From NCBI GenBank assembly GCA_946886865.1, contig CAMPJI010000072.1:1-11408 (forward strand): DNA of 11,408 nt. Direction: 5' to 3'. Under the pieces are notes generated by a model. That model searched no databases, had not been told where the DNA came from, and saw only the letters and a list, made by a program, of their open reading frames with translations. Both the position numbers and the translations under genes were made by a program. The DNA comes from an uncultured Lysobacterales bacterium. GTDB lineage: Bacteria; Pseudomonadota; Gammaproteobacteria; Xanthomonadales; Xanthomonadaceae. Positions 1-6,980 of this stretch are shown here, one piece after another. The first letter of the stretch is position 1. Each line of letters starts with the position of its first letter.

Positions 1-1
1 C

Positions 2-1099
2 TCGACCGGCGTCCCCAAGGGCGTCGTGTACCGCCACCGCCATTTCGTCGCGCAGGTCGACATGCTGCGCGAGGCGTTCGGCATCCAGCCCGGCGGCGTC
101 GACCTGCCGACCTTCCCGCCGTTCGCACTGTTCGACCCGGCGCTGGGCGTGACCTCGGTGATCCCGGACATGGACCCGACGCGCCCCGCGCGCGCCGACC
201 CCCGCAAGCTGCACGACGCCATCGCCCGTTTCGGTGTCGACCAGCTGTTCGGTTCGCCCGCGCTGATGGCGGTGCTCGCCGCGCACGGAGAACCGCTGCC
301 GACGCTGCGCCGCGTGACCTCAGCCGGCGCCCCGGTGCCGGCCGACGTGGTGGCGCGCATGCGTGAACTGCTGCCGGCGGATGCGTCCTTCTGGACGCCC
401 TACGGCGCCACCGAATGCCTGCCGGTCGCCGTCATCGAAGCGCGCGAACTGCAGGCCACGCGCAGCGCGACCGAAGCCGGCGCCGGCACCTGTGTCGGTC
501 GCGTCGTGGCGCCGAACGTGGTGCGGATCATCGCGATCACCGACGACGCGCTGCCGACGTGGGCCGACACGCGCGAGGTCCCCGCCGGCCAGGTTGGCGA
601 GATCACCGTCGCCGGCCCGACCGCGACCGACACCTACTTCAACCGCGACGCGCAGACGCGGCTGGCGAAGATCGTCGAGCCGCTGCCCGATGGCACGCAG
701 CGCGTCGTGCACCGCATGGGGGACGTCGGATACGTCGATGCCGAAGGGCGGCTGTGGTTCTGCGGTCGCAAAGCGCACCGCGTCGAGACTGCCGCGGGCC
801 CGCTGTACACCGAGCAGGTCGAACCCGTCTTCAACGTGCATCCGCAGGTGCGCCGCACCGCGCTGGTCGGCACGGGTGCACGCGGCGCGCAGGTGCCGGT
901 GCTGTGCGTGGAGCTCGCGGCCGGTGCGTCGCGCAGGGACTGGCCGCGCATCGAAAGCGGGTTGCGCGCGCTGGGCCGCGGCCACGTCCACACCGCCGGC
1001 ATCGACACCTTCCTGTGCCACCCCGGGTTCCCCGTCGACATCCGCCACAACGCGAAGATCGGTCGGGAGAAGCTTGCAGCCTGGGCAGCCCGGCGATGA
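2..1099 (+). CDS. oleC: OleC, olefin beta-lactone synthetase (AMP-forming ligase family), 5' end missing
   Basis: The C-terminal 365 residues of an adenylate-forming enzyme; the reading frame is open from base 2, so the gene starts upstream of the window. The fragment opens inside the ATP-binding P-loop (STGVPKG, fragment residues 1-7). It continues with the YGATE motif (134-138), the GD...GRLWFCGRK hinge region (about 240-258) and ends with HNAKIGREKL, whose Lys (about 352) is the usual A10 catalytic lysine. OleC proteins are about 550 residues, so roughly one third is absent. In the ole pathway OleC uses ATP to close a 2-alkyl-3-hydroxy acid into a beta-lactone, which OleB then decarboxylates to a long-chain cis-olefin. 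The HNAKIGREK ending and the following oleD gene separate it from ordinary acyl-CoA ligases. The in-frame GTG at 26 is internal, not a start. oleA and oleB are expected upstream but cannot be seen. Confidence 0.9.
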   Translation, partial: STGVPKGVVYRHRHFVAQVDMLREAFGIQPGGVDLPTFPPFALFDPALGVTSVIPDMDPTRPARADPRKLHDAIARFGVDQLFGSPALMAVLAAHGEPLPTLRRVTSAGAPVPADVVARMRELLPADASFWTPYGATECLPVAVIEARELQATRSATEAGAGTCVGRVVAPNVVRIIAITDDALPTWADTREVPAGQVGEITVAGPTATDTYFNRDAQTRLAKIVEPLPDGTQRVVHRMGDVGYVDAEGRLWFCGRKAHRVETAAGPLYTEQVEPVFNVHPQVRRTALVGTGARGAQVPVLCVELAAGASRRDWPRIESGLRALGRGHVHTAGIDTFLCHPGFPVDIRHNAKIGREKLAAWAARR

Positions 1100-1112
1100 G
1101 CACCGCATCCTT

Positions 1113-1191
1113 TGTAGGAGCGGCTTCAGCCGCGATCGGTCGCCACCGTCGCCCTGCCGCCTCCACGATCGCGGCTGAAGCCGCTCCTACA
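1113..1191. repeat. Head-to-head pair of GTAG-type REP hairpins (BIME-like)
   Basis: Arms 1114-1138 and 1166-1190 are perfect 25-bp inverted copies, extended to 26 bp by T1113-A1191, around a 27-nt spacer. Each arm starts with GTAG when read inward and holds its own hairpin, GCGGCT-TC-AGCCGC (1120-1133 in the left arm). A GTAG head plus short palindrome is the style of REP elements of Xanthomonadaceae such as the SMAG repeats of Stenotrophomonas (established knowledge); membership here is inferred from form. It fills most of the oleC-oleD gap and could fold as one long hairpin in the mRNA. No U-tract follows, so it is not an obvious terminator. Confidence 0.85.
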
Positions 1192-1220
1192 GGCACCCCG
1201 CGCGGCATGGAGCGTTCCAT

Positions 1221-2219
1221 ATGAAAATCCTCGTCACCGGCGGCGGCGGCTTCCTCGGGCAGGCGCTGTGCCGTGGGCTGGTCGAACGCGGCCACGACGT
1301 CGCCAGCTTCAACCGGGGGCACTACGCGGAGCTGGACACCATCGGTGTGGTCCAGCATCGCGGCGACCTCGCCGATGCCGCGGCTGTGCACGCCGCCGCG
1401 GCCGGGTGCGAGGCGGTGTTCCACAACGCCGCCAAGGCCGGCGCGTGGGGGCCGTATGAGGACTACCACCGCGCCAACGTGGTCGGCACGCGCAACGTGA
1501 TTGCCGCCTGCCGCGCGCACGGCATCGCGCGGCTGGCCTACACGTCGACCCCCAGCGTCACCCACCGCGCCACGCATCCGGTCGAAGGTGGCACCGCCGA
1601 CACCGTGCCCTACGGCGAGGGCTTCAAGGCGCCGTACGCCACGACCAAGGCGATCGCCGAGCGCGAGGTGCTGGCGGCGAACGACGCGACGCTCGCCACC
1701 GTGGCGCTGCGCCCGCGGCTGATCTGGGGCCCGGGCGACAACCAGCTGCTGCCGCGGCTGGTGCAGCGTGCGCGCGCCGGGCGCCTGCGGCTGGTGGGCG
1801 ACGGCAGCAACCGCGTCGACACGACGTATATCGACAACGCCGCGCAGGCGCACTTCGATGCGTTCGAGCACCTCGCGCCCGGCGCGGCGTGCGCCGGCCG
1901 CGCGTACTTCATCAGCAACGGCGAGCCGCTGACGATGCGCGAGACGCTCAACCGGCTGCTGGCCGCGGTGGGCGCGCCGACGGTCGACAGGCACGTGCCG
2001 TTCCCGCTGGCCTACGCGATCGGCGCGACCTGCGAAGCGGCATGGACGCTGTTGCCGCTGCGGGGCGAGCCGCCGCTGACGCGGTTCCTGGCCGAGCAGC
2101 TGGTGACGCCGCACTGGTACGACATGGCGCCGGCGACGCGTGATTTCGGCTACGTGCCGCGGGTGTCGTTCGACGAGGGGCTGGCGCGGTTGCGCGCGTC
2201 GTGGGACGCAGGGCACTGA
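1221..2219 (+). CDS. oleD: OleD, 2-alkyl-3-oxoalkanoate reductase (extended SDR)
   Basis: A 332-residue NAD(P)H-dependent short-chain dehydrogenase of the extended type. It begins with the Rossmann motif TGGGGFLG (residues 6-13). It then has the YTSTPSV strand with the catalytic Ser/Thr (107-113), the YxxxK pair Y139/K143 in APYATTK, and the RLIWGPGD segment (166-173). In olefin synthesis OleD reduces the 2-alkyl-3-keto acid made by OleA to the 2-alkyl-3-hydroxy acid used by OleC. Start ATG 1221 is supported by GGAG at 1209-1212 with an 8-nt spacer and by the [13 protein letters not shown] beginning typical of the family. It lies 121 bp behind oleC on the same strand, probably in one transcript across the REP pair. 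Motifs alone would allow another SDR, but the TSTPSV segment and the oleC neighbour make OleD the clear call. Confidence 0.9.
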   Translation: MKILVTGGGGFLGQALCRGLVERGHDVASFNRGHYAELDTIGVVQHRGDLADAAAVHAAAAGCEAVFHNAAKAGAWGPYEDYHRANVVGTRNVIAACRAHGIARLAYTSTPSVTHRATHPVEGGTADTVPYGEGFKAPYATTKAIAEREVLAANDATLATVALRPRLIWGPGDNQLLPRLVQRARAGRLRLVGDGSNRVDTTYIDNAAQAHFDAFEHLAPGAACAGRAYFISNGEPLTMRETLNRLLAAVGAPTVDRHVPFPLAYAIGATCEAAWTLLPLRGEPPLTRFLAEQLVTPHWYDMAPATRDFGYVPRVSFDEGLARLRASWDAGH

Positions 2220-2237
2220 CGCGGCCGCAGCGCCATG

Positions 2238-2274
2238 ACGGAGCCCGCAACGCGCCCCGCTAGAATGCGGCCCA
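2238..2274 (+). promoter_or_regulatory. Putative promoter of ubiJ-ubiB, possibly leaderless
   Basis: TAGAAT at 2261-2266 matches the -10 consensus at five of six positions. Transcription normally begins about 7 bases after a -10 box, which falls on or next to the A of ATG 2274, so the ubiJ message may have no 5' leader. No good -35 box is visible 16-18 bases upstream, and there is no Shine-Dalgarno before ATG 2274. This is a position-based inference. Confidence 0.5.
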
Positions 2275-2921
2275 TGACCCACACCCCCCCGCCGACACCG
2301 CTGGCCGCGCTCAAGCCGCTGGCCGGCCGCGCGCTGCAGGCTGCGCTCAACCGCGCGCTGGCGCTGGACCCGGATACCCGCGACAGCCTGCGCGCGCTCG
2401 ACGGCCGCACCGTCGCGCTGCGGCTGGCGTCGCCGCCGCTGGCGCTGCAGGTGCGCGTGGCCGGCGACCGGCTCGAAGTCGGGCCGGTGCCGGACGCGCA
2501 GGAACCCGACCTCTCGGTGCGCAGCACCCTCGGCGGCCTGCTGTCGCAGCTGCCGTTCCTGCGGGACGACAGGTCCGCGCCGGTGGGCCAGCTGCGCATC
2601 GAGGGCGATGCCGACCTTGCCCGCCGCCTGCAGCGCATGGCCGAGCGCTTCGACCCGGACTGGCAGCAGCCGTTCGTGGCGGTGATGGGTGAGGTGATCG
2701 GCGTGCAGGTGGCGCAGGCCGTGGCCGGTGCGCTGCGGCATGCGCGCAGCGCCGGCTCGGCGTTCGCGACCAGCGCGGCCGAGTACGTCACCGAGGAGTC
2801 GCGCGACGTGGTCGGTCGCGCCGAGCTCAACGCCTTCCACGACGACGTCGACGCCGTGCGCGACGACGTGGAGCGGCTCGCCGCGCGCGTGTCGCGCTTG
2901 GGCGGCGGAGCGCCGCGATGA
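2274..2921 (+). CDS. ubiJ: UbiJ, SCP2-domain ubiquinone biosynthesis accessory factor
   Basis: A 215-residue protein. Residues about 15-125 fit the SCP2 sterol-carrier-like lipid-binding fold, with alternating strands such as [18 protein letters not shown] followed by the [14 protein letters not shown] segment. The C-terminal part has the UbiJ-specific EYVTEE motif (170-175) and an amphipathic coiled-coil-like helix, [19 protein letters not shown] (188-206). UbiJ is a non-catalytic member of the soluble Ubi complex and is thought to hold hydrophobic quinone intermediates for the hydroxylases and methylases. Start ATG 2274 is preferred to in-frame ATGs at 2235 and 2265 because a -10-like TAGAAT sits directly before it. 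The stop overlaps the ubiB start by 4 bases (ATGA), implying translational coupling. Many proteobacteria have ubiE in front; here oleD occupies that place. Confidence 0.88.
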   Translation: MTHTPPPTPLAALKPLAGRALQAALNRALALDPDTRDSLRALDGRTVALRLASPPLALQVRVAGDRLEVGPVPDAQEPDLSVRSTLGGLLSQLPFLRDDRSAPVGQLRIEGDADLARRLQRMAERFDPDWQQPFVAVMGEVIGVQVAQAVAGALRHARSAGSAFATSAAEYVTEESRDVVGRAELNAFHDDVDAVRDDVERLAARVSRLGGGAPR

Positions 2922-4591
2922 AGTCGGCGCTGCGTGCCTGGCGCATCGGCCGCGTGCTGCTGCGCTACCGCCTGGACGCGCTGGCCGACGACACCCCCGC
3001 CGAGCGCTGGCTGAAACTGGCGCGGCCGTTCGTGCCGCGGGCCTCGCGCGAGATCGAGGCGATGCCGCGTGGCGCGCGGCTGCGCATGGCGCTGCAGGAG
3101 CTGGGGCCGATCTTCGTCAAGTTCGGACAGATCCTCTCGACCCGCCGCGACCTGGTGCCGCCGGACGTCGCCGAAGAGCTCACGTTGCTGCAGGACCGCG
3201 TCGCGCCGTTCGACGGCGACGCCGCGCGCGCCATCGTCGAGCAGGCGCTGGACCGGCCGGTCGCGGAGGCGTTCGAACACTTCGACACCGCCCCGCTGGC
3301 CTCGGCCTCGATCGCCCAGGTGCACGCCGCCGTGCTGCCGGCCACCGCCACCGCGCCGGCGCGCGAGGTGGTGGTCAAGGTGCTGCGTCCCGGCATCCGC
3401 CGCCAGATCGCCGCCGATGTCGCGCTGCTCAAGACGATGGCCGGCGTGGTCGAGCGCACCCACCCCAACGCCGACAAGATCCGCCCGCGTGAGATCGTCG
3501 CCGAGATCGAGCACACCCTGGCCGCGGAACTGGACCTGCAGCGCGAGGGCGCCAATGCCAGCGTGCTGCGGCGCTTCTGGCAGTACAGCGACGATCTGTA
3601 CGTGCCGGAGGTGGTGTGGAGCCACACCGGCGAGCGCGTACTGACCCTCGAGCGCGTGCGTGGCATCCCGTCCGACGACATCGCCGCGCTGGACGCGGCC
3701 GGCATCGACCGCCGCGCGCTGGCCGCCAAGGGCGTGCGGGTGTTCTACACGCAGGTGTTCCGCGACAACTTCTTCCACGCCGATGCGCACGCCGGCAACA
3801 TCTGGGTCGACAGCGACCCGGCGCGCCGCGACAACCCGCGCTTCATCGCGCTGGACTTCGGGATCATGGGCCAGCTGTCGGACGAGGACCAGTACTACCT
3901 CGCCGAGAACTTCATGGCGATCTTCAACCGCGACTACCGTCGCATCGCCGAGCTGCACGTGCAGGCCGGCTGGATGCCCTCGCACATCCGCATCGATGAA
4001 CTCGAAGCTGCCGCGCGCTCGGTGTGCGAGCCGTACTTCACCCGCCCGTTGAGCGAGATCTCGCTGGCCGAGGTGCTGGTGAAGCTGTTCAAGGTCGCCC
4101 AGCGCCATGAACTGACCCTGCAGCCGCAGCTGATCCTTCTGCAGAAGACGCTGCTCAACATCGAGGGCGTGGGCCGCCTGCTGGATCCCAAGCTGGACAT
4201 CTGGGCGGTGGCGCGCCCGGTGCTGCAGCGCATTCTGGTGGAGCGCTACAGCCCGCAGAGGCTGGCCGCGGAATTCCGCAAGCGCCTGCCGGAGTTCGTC
4301 ACCCGCGCGCCGGAGATGCCGCGCCTGCTGCACGCGTGGCTCAGCCAGCAGGTCGAAGGCCGGCACGAACTGCGCATGCGCTCGGACGACCTGGCGCAAC
4401 TGACGCGCTCGGTGCGCGAGGCACAGAAGCGCACCGTCGCCGCGATCCTGGGCACCGGCCTGCTGATCGTCGCCGCCGTGCTGTACGGGCTGGAGGCGGG
4501 CGGGCCGTCGCTGTGGTCGATCCCGGCGTCGGCGTGGATCGCCGGCCTGGGCGGGCTCTGGGCGCTGCTGGCGGCGTGGCCGCGGCGGTAG
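2918..4591 (+). CDS. ubiB: UbiB, atypical kinase/ATPase of ubiquinone biosynthesis
   Basis: A 557-residue ABC1/ADCK/UbiB-family protein, the usual length for UbiB. Family marks in order are the KxGQ motif (KFGQ, 68-71), the Ala-rich nucleotide loop [11 protein letters not shown] (126-136), the ATP-site lysine VVVK (K154), the ExD motif (E204/D206), the catalytic-loop region HADAHAGN (287-294) and DFG (D313). Two hydrophobic segments near residues 507-524 and 535-553 anchor it in the inner membrane. UbiB is required for coenzyme Q synthesis and is believed to act as an ATPase that helps move Q precursors out of the membrane, rather than as a protein kinase or hydroxylase as once suggested. ATG 2918 overlaps the ubiJ stop. 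HADAHAGN has Ala where E. coli UbiB has Pro (HADMHPGN as recalled), probably a lineage difference. Confidence 0.95.
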   Translation: MKSALRAWRIGRVLLRYRLDALADDTPAERWLKLARPFVPRASREIEAMPRGARLRMALQELGPIFVKFGQILSTRRDLVPPDVAEELTLLQDRVAPFDGDAARAIVEQALDRPVAEAFEHFDTAPLASASIAQVHAAVLPATATAPAREVVVKVLRPGIRRQIAADVALLKTMAGVVERTHPNADKIRPREIVAEIEHTLAAELDLQREGANASVLRRFWQYSDDLYVPEVVWSHTGERVLTLERVRGIPSDDIAALDAAGIDRRALAAKGVRVFYTQVFRDNFFHADAHAGNIWVDSDPARRDNPRFIALDFGIMGQLSDEDQYYLAENFMAIFNRDYRRIAELHVQAGWMPSHIRIDELEAAARSVCEPYFTRPLSEISLAEVLVKLFKVAQRHELTLQPQLILLQKTLLNIEGVGRLLDPKLDIWAVARPVLQRILVERYSPQRLAAEFRKRLPEFVTRAPEMPRLLHAWLSQQVEGRHELRMRSDDLAQLTRSVREAQKRTVAAILGTGLLIVAAVLYGLEAGGPSLWSIPASAWIAGLGGLWALLAAWPRR

Positions 4592-4619
4592 TTTCTTCTG
4601 GCTCGCCGGGAGCGCTCTC

Positions 4620-4661
4620 ACTCCCTCCCCTGCCTGCAGGGGAGGGTTGGGGAGGGGTGCT
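4620..4661 (+). repeat. Palindromic CTCCCCTGC/GCAGGGGAG repeat, left copy
   Basis: The copy consists of a perfect 11-bp hairpin (CCCTCCCCTGC 4623-4633, 2-nt centre, GCAGGGGAGGG 4636-4646), then a G-rich tail TTGGGGAGGGGTGCT (4647-4661). Its reverse complement matches 5057-5100 at all 40 positions outside the hairpin centre. It lies 28 bases after the ubiB stop, so it could also affect the 3' end of the ubi mRNA. No T-run follows the hairpin. Confidence 0.9.
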
Positions 4662-4709
4662 TTGAACCCGCGAACCCCATGGAGCAATGCCGCATGGAGC
4701 GCGACATCG

Positions 4710-5054
4710 ATGCAACGGATCTGGCACCACGCCCGCGACCTTCGAACCAACGCCACCGACGCCGAACGGCGACTGTGGCGGCACCTGAAGGGTCGCCAGC
4801 TATGCGGCCTGAAGTTTCGCCGCCAGTTCGCGATCGCAGGCTTCGTCGCCGACTTCGCATGCGTCGAGATCAATCTGGTGGTCGAACTCGATGGCGGACA
4901 GCACAGTGAGCGCGCGGCGGAAGACGCATCGCGCACGAAGCGCATCGAAGCGAATGGTTACCGTGTGCTGCGTTTCTGGAACGACGATGTGCTGACGAGG
5001 ACGGATGCAGTGCTGGACGAAATCCACCGACATGTCGAAGAGATGACCGCTTGA
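4710..5054 (+). CDS. DUF559 protein, Vsr-like endonuclease-fold protein of unknown role
   Basis: A 114-residue protein that matches the DUF559 pattern: an N-terminal helix with HARDLRTNATDAERRLWRHL, then LKFRRQFAIAGFVADF. The likely active-site segment is D48...E59-L-D61-GGQH65, followed by YRVLRFWNDDVL (84-95) near the end. DUF559 is related in fold to very-short-patch-repair (Vsr) endonucleases, but its biological function is not established, and nuclease activity is inferred from the conserved Asp/Glu/His set. Start ATG 4710 gives the usual family N-terminus; GGAG at 4695-4698 is 11 bases upstream, a long spacer. Nearby cytosine methylase genes, the expected partners of a true Vsr, are absent. 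Base composition is lower in GC than the flanking genes, and the gene is enclosed by inverted palindromic repeats. Both suggest arrival by transfer. Confidence 0.82.
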   Translation: MQRIWHHARDLRTNATDAERRLWRHLKGRQLCGLKFRRQFAIAGFVADFACVEINLVVELDGGQHSERAAEDASRTKRIEANGYRVLRFWNDDVLTRTDAVLDEIHRHVEEMTA

Positions 5055-5842
5055 ACAGCACCCCTCCCCAACCCTCCCCTGCGGTCGCAGGGGAGGGAGT
5101 AGATGCGTCGCTGCTCGCACTCGGCGTGCTCTATCGCGACGACCGGCTGGCCGTGGTCAACAAGCCCGCCGGGCTGATGGTCCACGACAGCGCACTTGCA
5201 CGTGGCGAGACGGACTTCGCGGCCGACCGGCTGCGCGAGCAGTTCGGCCGGCCCATCTTCCTGGTGCACCGGTTGGACCGTGCGACCAGCGGCTGCCTGC
5301 TGCTGGCGTTCGACCGCGACACGGCCTCGGCGCTGGGCAAGGTGCTGATGTCGCGCGAGGTCGAGAAGGACTACTGGGCGGTGTGCCGTGGCTGGCCGGA
5401 GGCGGCGTTCACCATCGACCACGACCTCGACGGCGGTCCGGGCAAGCCGCTGAAGAAACCGGCGGTGACGCGGTTCGAGCGACGGGCGTCGGTGGAGCTG
5501 GCGTTGCCATCGACCGGCTTCGAGACCTCGCGTTACGCGTGGCTGTCGGCGCACCCGGAGACCGGGCGCTTCCGCCAGATCCGCCGCCACCTCAAGCACG
5601 CCAGCCACCACCTGATCGGTGACACCAGCCACGGCGACGGCCGCCACAACCGCACGTTCCGGATGATGGGCATCCACCGCATGCTGCTGCACGCGCGGCG
5701 GCTGGCGTTCGCGCATCCCGTGCATGGCGGGGCGGTCGAAGCCGTTGCGCCGGTGGACGCGCCGTTCCAGCGCGCACTCGACCTGTTCGGTGCGCCCGGC
5801 GCACCGGCTGCACCAATGGAAACGGCCGACGCCCCGCGCTGA
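5051..5842 (+). CDS. truC: TruC-like RluA-family tRNA pseudouridine synthase
   Basis: The core is an RluA-family pseudouridine synthase resembling E. coli TruC, which isomerises U65 in tRNA. Visible marks are VNKPAGLMVHDS (about 36-47), the catalytic motif HRLDRATSG (73-81, nucleophile D76), TGRFRQIRRHLKHASHHLIGD and the C-terminal RMLLHARRLAFAHP. The start is uncertain. TTG 5051 gives 263 residues, has AGAG at 5039-5042 with an 8-nt spacer and overlaps the DUF559 stop, but then about 15 N-terminal residues (STPPQPSPAVAGEG...) come from the palindromic repeat. GTG 5126 would begin VLYRDDRL, close to the E. coli N-terminus, but has no clear ribosome site. No in-frame ATG lies between. It is convergent with the DUF2059 gene, 27 bp away. 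Another RluA-type specificity is possible. Confidence 0.82.
   Translation: MNSTPPQPSPAVAGEGVDASLLALGVLYRDDRLAVVNKPAGLMVHDSALARGETDFAADRLREQFGRPIFLVHRLDRATSGCLLLAFDRDTASALGKVLMSREVEKDYWAVCRGWPEAAFTIDHDLDGGPGKPLKKPAVTRFERRASVELALPSTGFETSRYAWLSAHPETGRFRQIRRHLKHASHHLIGDTSHGDGRHNRTFRMMGIHRMLLHARRLAFAHPVHGGAVEAVAPVDAPFQRALDLFGAPGAPAAPMETADAPR
5057..5100 (-). repeat. Palindromic CTCCCCTGC/GCAGGGGAG repeat, right copy (inverted)
   Basis: The reverse-complement partner of the repeat at 4620-4661. Its parts are an inward-facing AGCACCCCTCCCCAA segment (5057-5071), an 11-bp hairpin arm 5072-5082, a GGTC loop 5083-5086 and an 11-bp arm 5087-5097. It starts 2 bases after the DUF559 stop and lies inside the open frame leading into truC, where it encodes a Pro/Gly-rich run. 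In a transcript spanning the cassette the two copies could pair over about 40 bp. Confidence 0.9.
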
Positions 5843-5869
5843 GCGGGACGCCGGCCGCCTGGAGCTGCG

Positions 5870-6427
5870 TTACTCGGCGTCGTCGGTGCCGTCGGCGTCC
5901 TCGGTCGCGGCGCTGTTCGCAGCCGCGGCCTTGGCCGCCTGCACCTCGATCTCCTGCTGCATCTGCTGCATCGCCGGCGCCATCAGCTGCTGGGTGGCGA
6001 CCATCGTGTTCTGCATCAGCTGCGGCATCTTGTCGAGCAGGGTCTGGCCGGCGTCGCTGCGGTAGAACTCGATGAGCGCGGCCACGTCCTGGTCGTCGAA
6101 CGACCGGGCGTAGATGTCGCGGTACACCGGCTGCACCTTGTCCCATGCCAGCGTGGTGCGCAGGTTGCTCATCATCCGGTCGAGCATCGCCTGGATCTCG
6201 GCCTTTTCTTCGGCGGTCAGGTCCTTGCCGGCGGCGGCCTGCGCAACGGCCTGCTGCTGCATCGCCTCCACCTGCGGCCACATCGCGTCGAGCGTCTGCT
6301 CGACACGCATGACGTTCATCAGCTCGTCGACCTGGACGTCGCTCGGCGGCGCGGCAAACGCGAGCGGGGCGGCAAGGGCCAGCGCGGCCGCGCAGGCCAG
6401 CGAACGGGCGGCAATCTTCAGACGCAT
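5870..6427 (-). CDS. Secreted DUF2059 protein
   Basis: A 185-residue protein with a clear Sec signal peptide: MRLKIAAR, a hydrophobic Ala/Leu core, and a likely cleavage after AFA near residues 25-26. The mature part starts with VDELMNVMRVEQTLDAMWPQ. It contains the DUF2059-type helical segment around LAWDKVQPVYRDIYARSFDDQDVAALIEFYRSDAGQTLLDKMP and ends in a Gln/Met-rich helix followed by an acidic Ala-rich tail. DUF2059 proteins are exported, helical and of unknown function; the EFYRSDAGQ pattern is the most recognisable part. ATG 6427 is supported by AAGGAG (complement of 6435-6440), 7 nt upstream. The frame stays open further upstream but lacks family sequence there. It is transcribed away from arfB. 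No catalytic residues are apparent. Confidence 0.85.
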   Translation of the reverse strand: MRLKIAARSLACAAALALAAPLAFAAPPSDVQVDELMNVMRVEQTLDAMWPQVEAMQQQAVAQAAAGKDLTAEEKAEIQAMLDRMMSNLRTTLAWDKVQPVYRDIYARSFDDQDVAALIEFYRSDAGQTLLDKMPQLMQNTMVATQQLMAPAMQQMQQEIEVQAAKAAAANSAATEDADGTDDAE

Positions 6428-6551
6428 GGTGCAACTCCTTCCTGGATTGAGGCCCGCATCCTCGCGGCCGCCCGGATCGGCGTCAACGTCCGGTGGCCGA
6501 CCGCGCCGGCGGCAGGCCCTACAATCCGGGGCTGCGTCCATCCCCCGCCGT
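6428..6551. promoter_or_regulatory. Divergent control region between the DUF2059 gene and arfB
   Basis: On the plus strand TACAAT (6520-6525) is a good -10 box, placing the arfB transcript start near 6532 with a leader of about 20 bases and no Shine-Dalgarno; the -35 candidate (CCGACC, 6497-6502) is weak. On the minus strand TTGACG (complement of 6481-6486) with GAGGAT (complement of 6458-6463) 17 bases on is a possible promoter for the DUF2059 gene. Both are consensus-based guesses. Confidence 0.4.
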
Positions 6552-6980
6552 ATGCCAGAGCCGATGCCGTCGCCGCGCCCGCCGTCCATCCCCGAGTCCG
6601 AACTGGTCGAACGGTTCGTGCGCGCGACCGGGCCCGGGGGGCAGAACGTCAACAAGGTGGCCACCGCGGTGGAGCTGCGCTTCGACGTCGCCGCGTCGCC
6701 TTCGCTGAGCGAGCCGGTGCGCGCGCGCCTGCTGGCCAAGCGCGACCGCCGCATGACCGGCGAAGGCGTGCTGGTGATCAACGCCCAGCGATTCCGCACC
6801 CAGGACCGCAACCGCCAGGACGCGCGCGAGCGCCTGGCCGCCTTCATCGCCACAGGCCTGATGGCGCCCAAGAAGCGTGTCGCCACCCGGCCTACGCGTG
6901 GCTCGGTCGAGCGGCGCCTGGGCGCCAAGCGCGAGCGCAGCACGGTCAAGCGCGGCCGCAGCGCCAAGGCGTGGGACTGA
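6552..6980 (+). CDS. arfB: ArfB, ribosome-rescue peptidyl-tRNA hydrolase
   Basis: A 142-residue class-I release-factor-like protein. The catalytic GGQ loop is in TGPGGQNVNKVAT, with GGQ at residues 29-31, close to its place in E. coli ArfB (YaeJ, about 140 aa). It is followed by LRFDV, the RRMTGEGVLVI segment and a strongly basic tail (KKRVATRPTRGSVERRLGAKRERSTVKRGRS). In ArfB this kind of tail enters the empty mRNA channel of stalled ribosomes so that GGQ can hydrolyse the peptidyl-tRNA. The short length and the basic tail in place of a codon-recognition domain distinguish it from RF1, RF2 and PrfH. ATG 6552 is chosen; ATG 6564 is a possible second start. The much longer open frame upstream lies over the antisense DUF2059 gene and is not coding. 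The stop overlaps the next gene (TGATG). Confidence 0.92.
   Translation: MPEPMPSPRPPSIPESELVERFVRATGPGGQNVNKVATAVELRFDVAASPSLSEPVRARLLAKRDRRMTGEGVLVINAQRFRTQDRNRQDARERLAAFIATGLMAPKKRVATRPTRGSVERRLGAKRERSTVKRGRSAKAWD

Larger units (their letters stand above)
4620..5100 (+). mobile_element. Candidate repeat-bracketed DUF559 cassette (481 bp)
   Basis: Two inverted copies of one palindromic repeat (4620-4661 and 5057-5100) enclose exactly one gene, the DUF559 protein at 4710-5054. The enclosed DNA is visibly less GC-rich and uses codons rare in the neighbours (CGA, TTT, AAT, GCA). The right copy sits at the beginning of truC. The arrangement resembles a small transposable or repeat-propagated unit, with DUF559 in the position a RAYT would occupy for REP elements. 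No target-site duplication is visible: bases outside are CTCTC on the left and AGATG on the right. Mobility is inference; the inverted flanking repeats are seen directly. Confidence 0.4.

Noticed and set aside
831..2840. 669-codon minus-strand open frame antisense to oleC, oleD and ubiJ
   Set aside because: Same artefact: no recognisable motifs, and it runs opposite genes with intact catalytic motifs.
2150..4945. Very long open frame on the minus strand (931 codons) antisense to ubiJ, ubiB and the DUF559 gene
   Set aside because: Low-complexity Arg/Gln/His/Ala composition without domains; a shadow of GC-rich codon bias opposite well-supported genes.
4710..5054. DUF559 gene as a bona fide Vsr mismatch endonuclease of a restriction-modification system
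   Set aside because: No methylase or restriction gene is adjacent, and the protein matches the DUF559 pattern rather than Vsr itself.
4615..5105. Target-site duplication flanking the DUF559 cassette
   Set aside because: Outer bases CTCTC and AGATG do not match, so no duplication can be claimed.
5833..5847. CCCGC-GCTGA-GCGGG hairpin at the truC stop as a terminator
   Set aside because: Only 5 bp and no U-tract on either strand; too weak to call in DNA this GC-rich.
6114..6551. N-terminal extension of arfB to 288 residues
   Set aside because: The extension lies antisense to the DUF2059 gene and the GGQ position fits the family only with a start near 6552.
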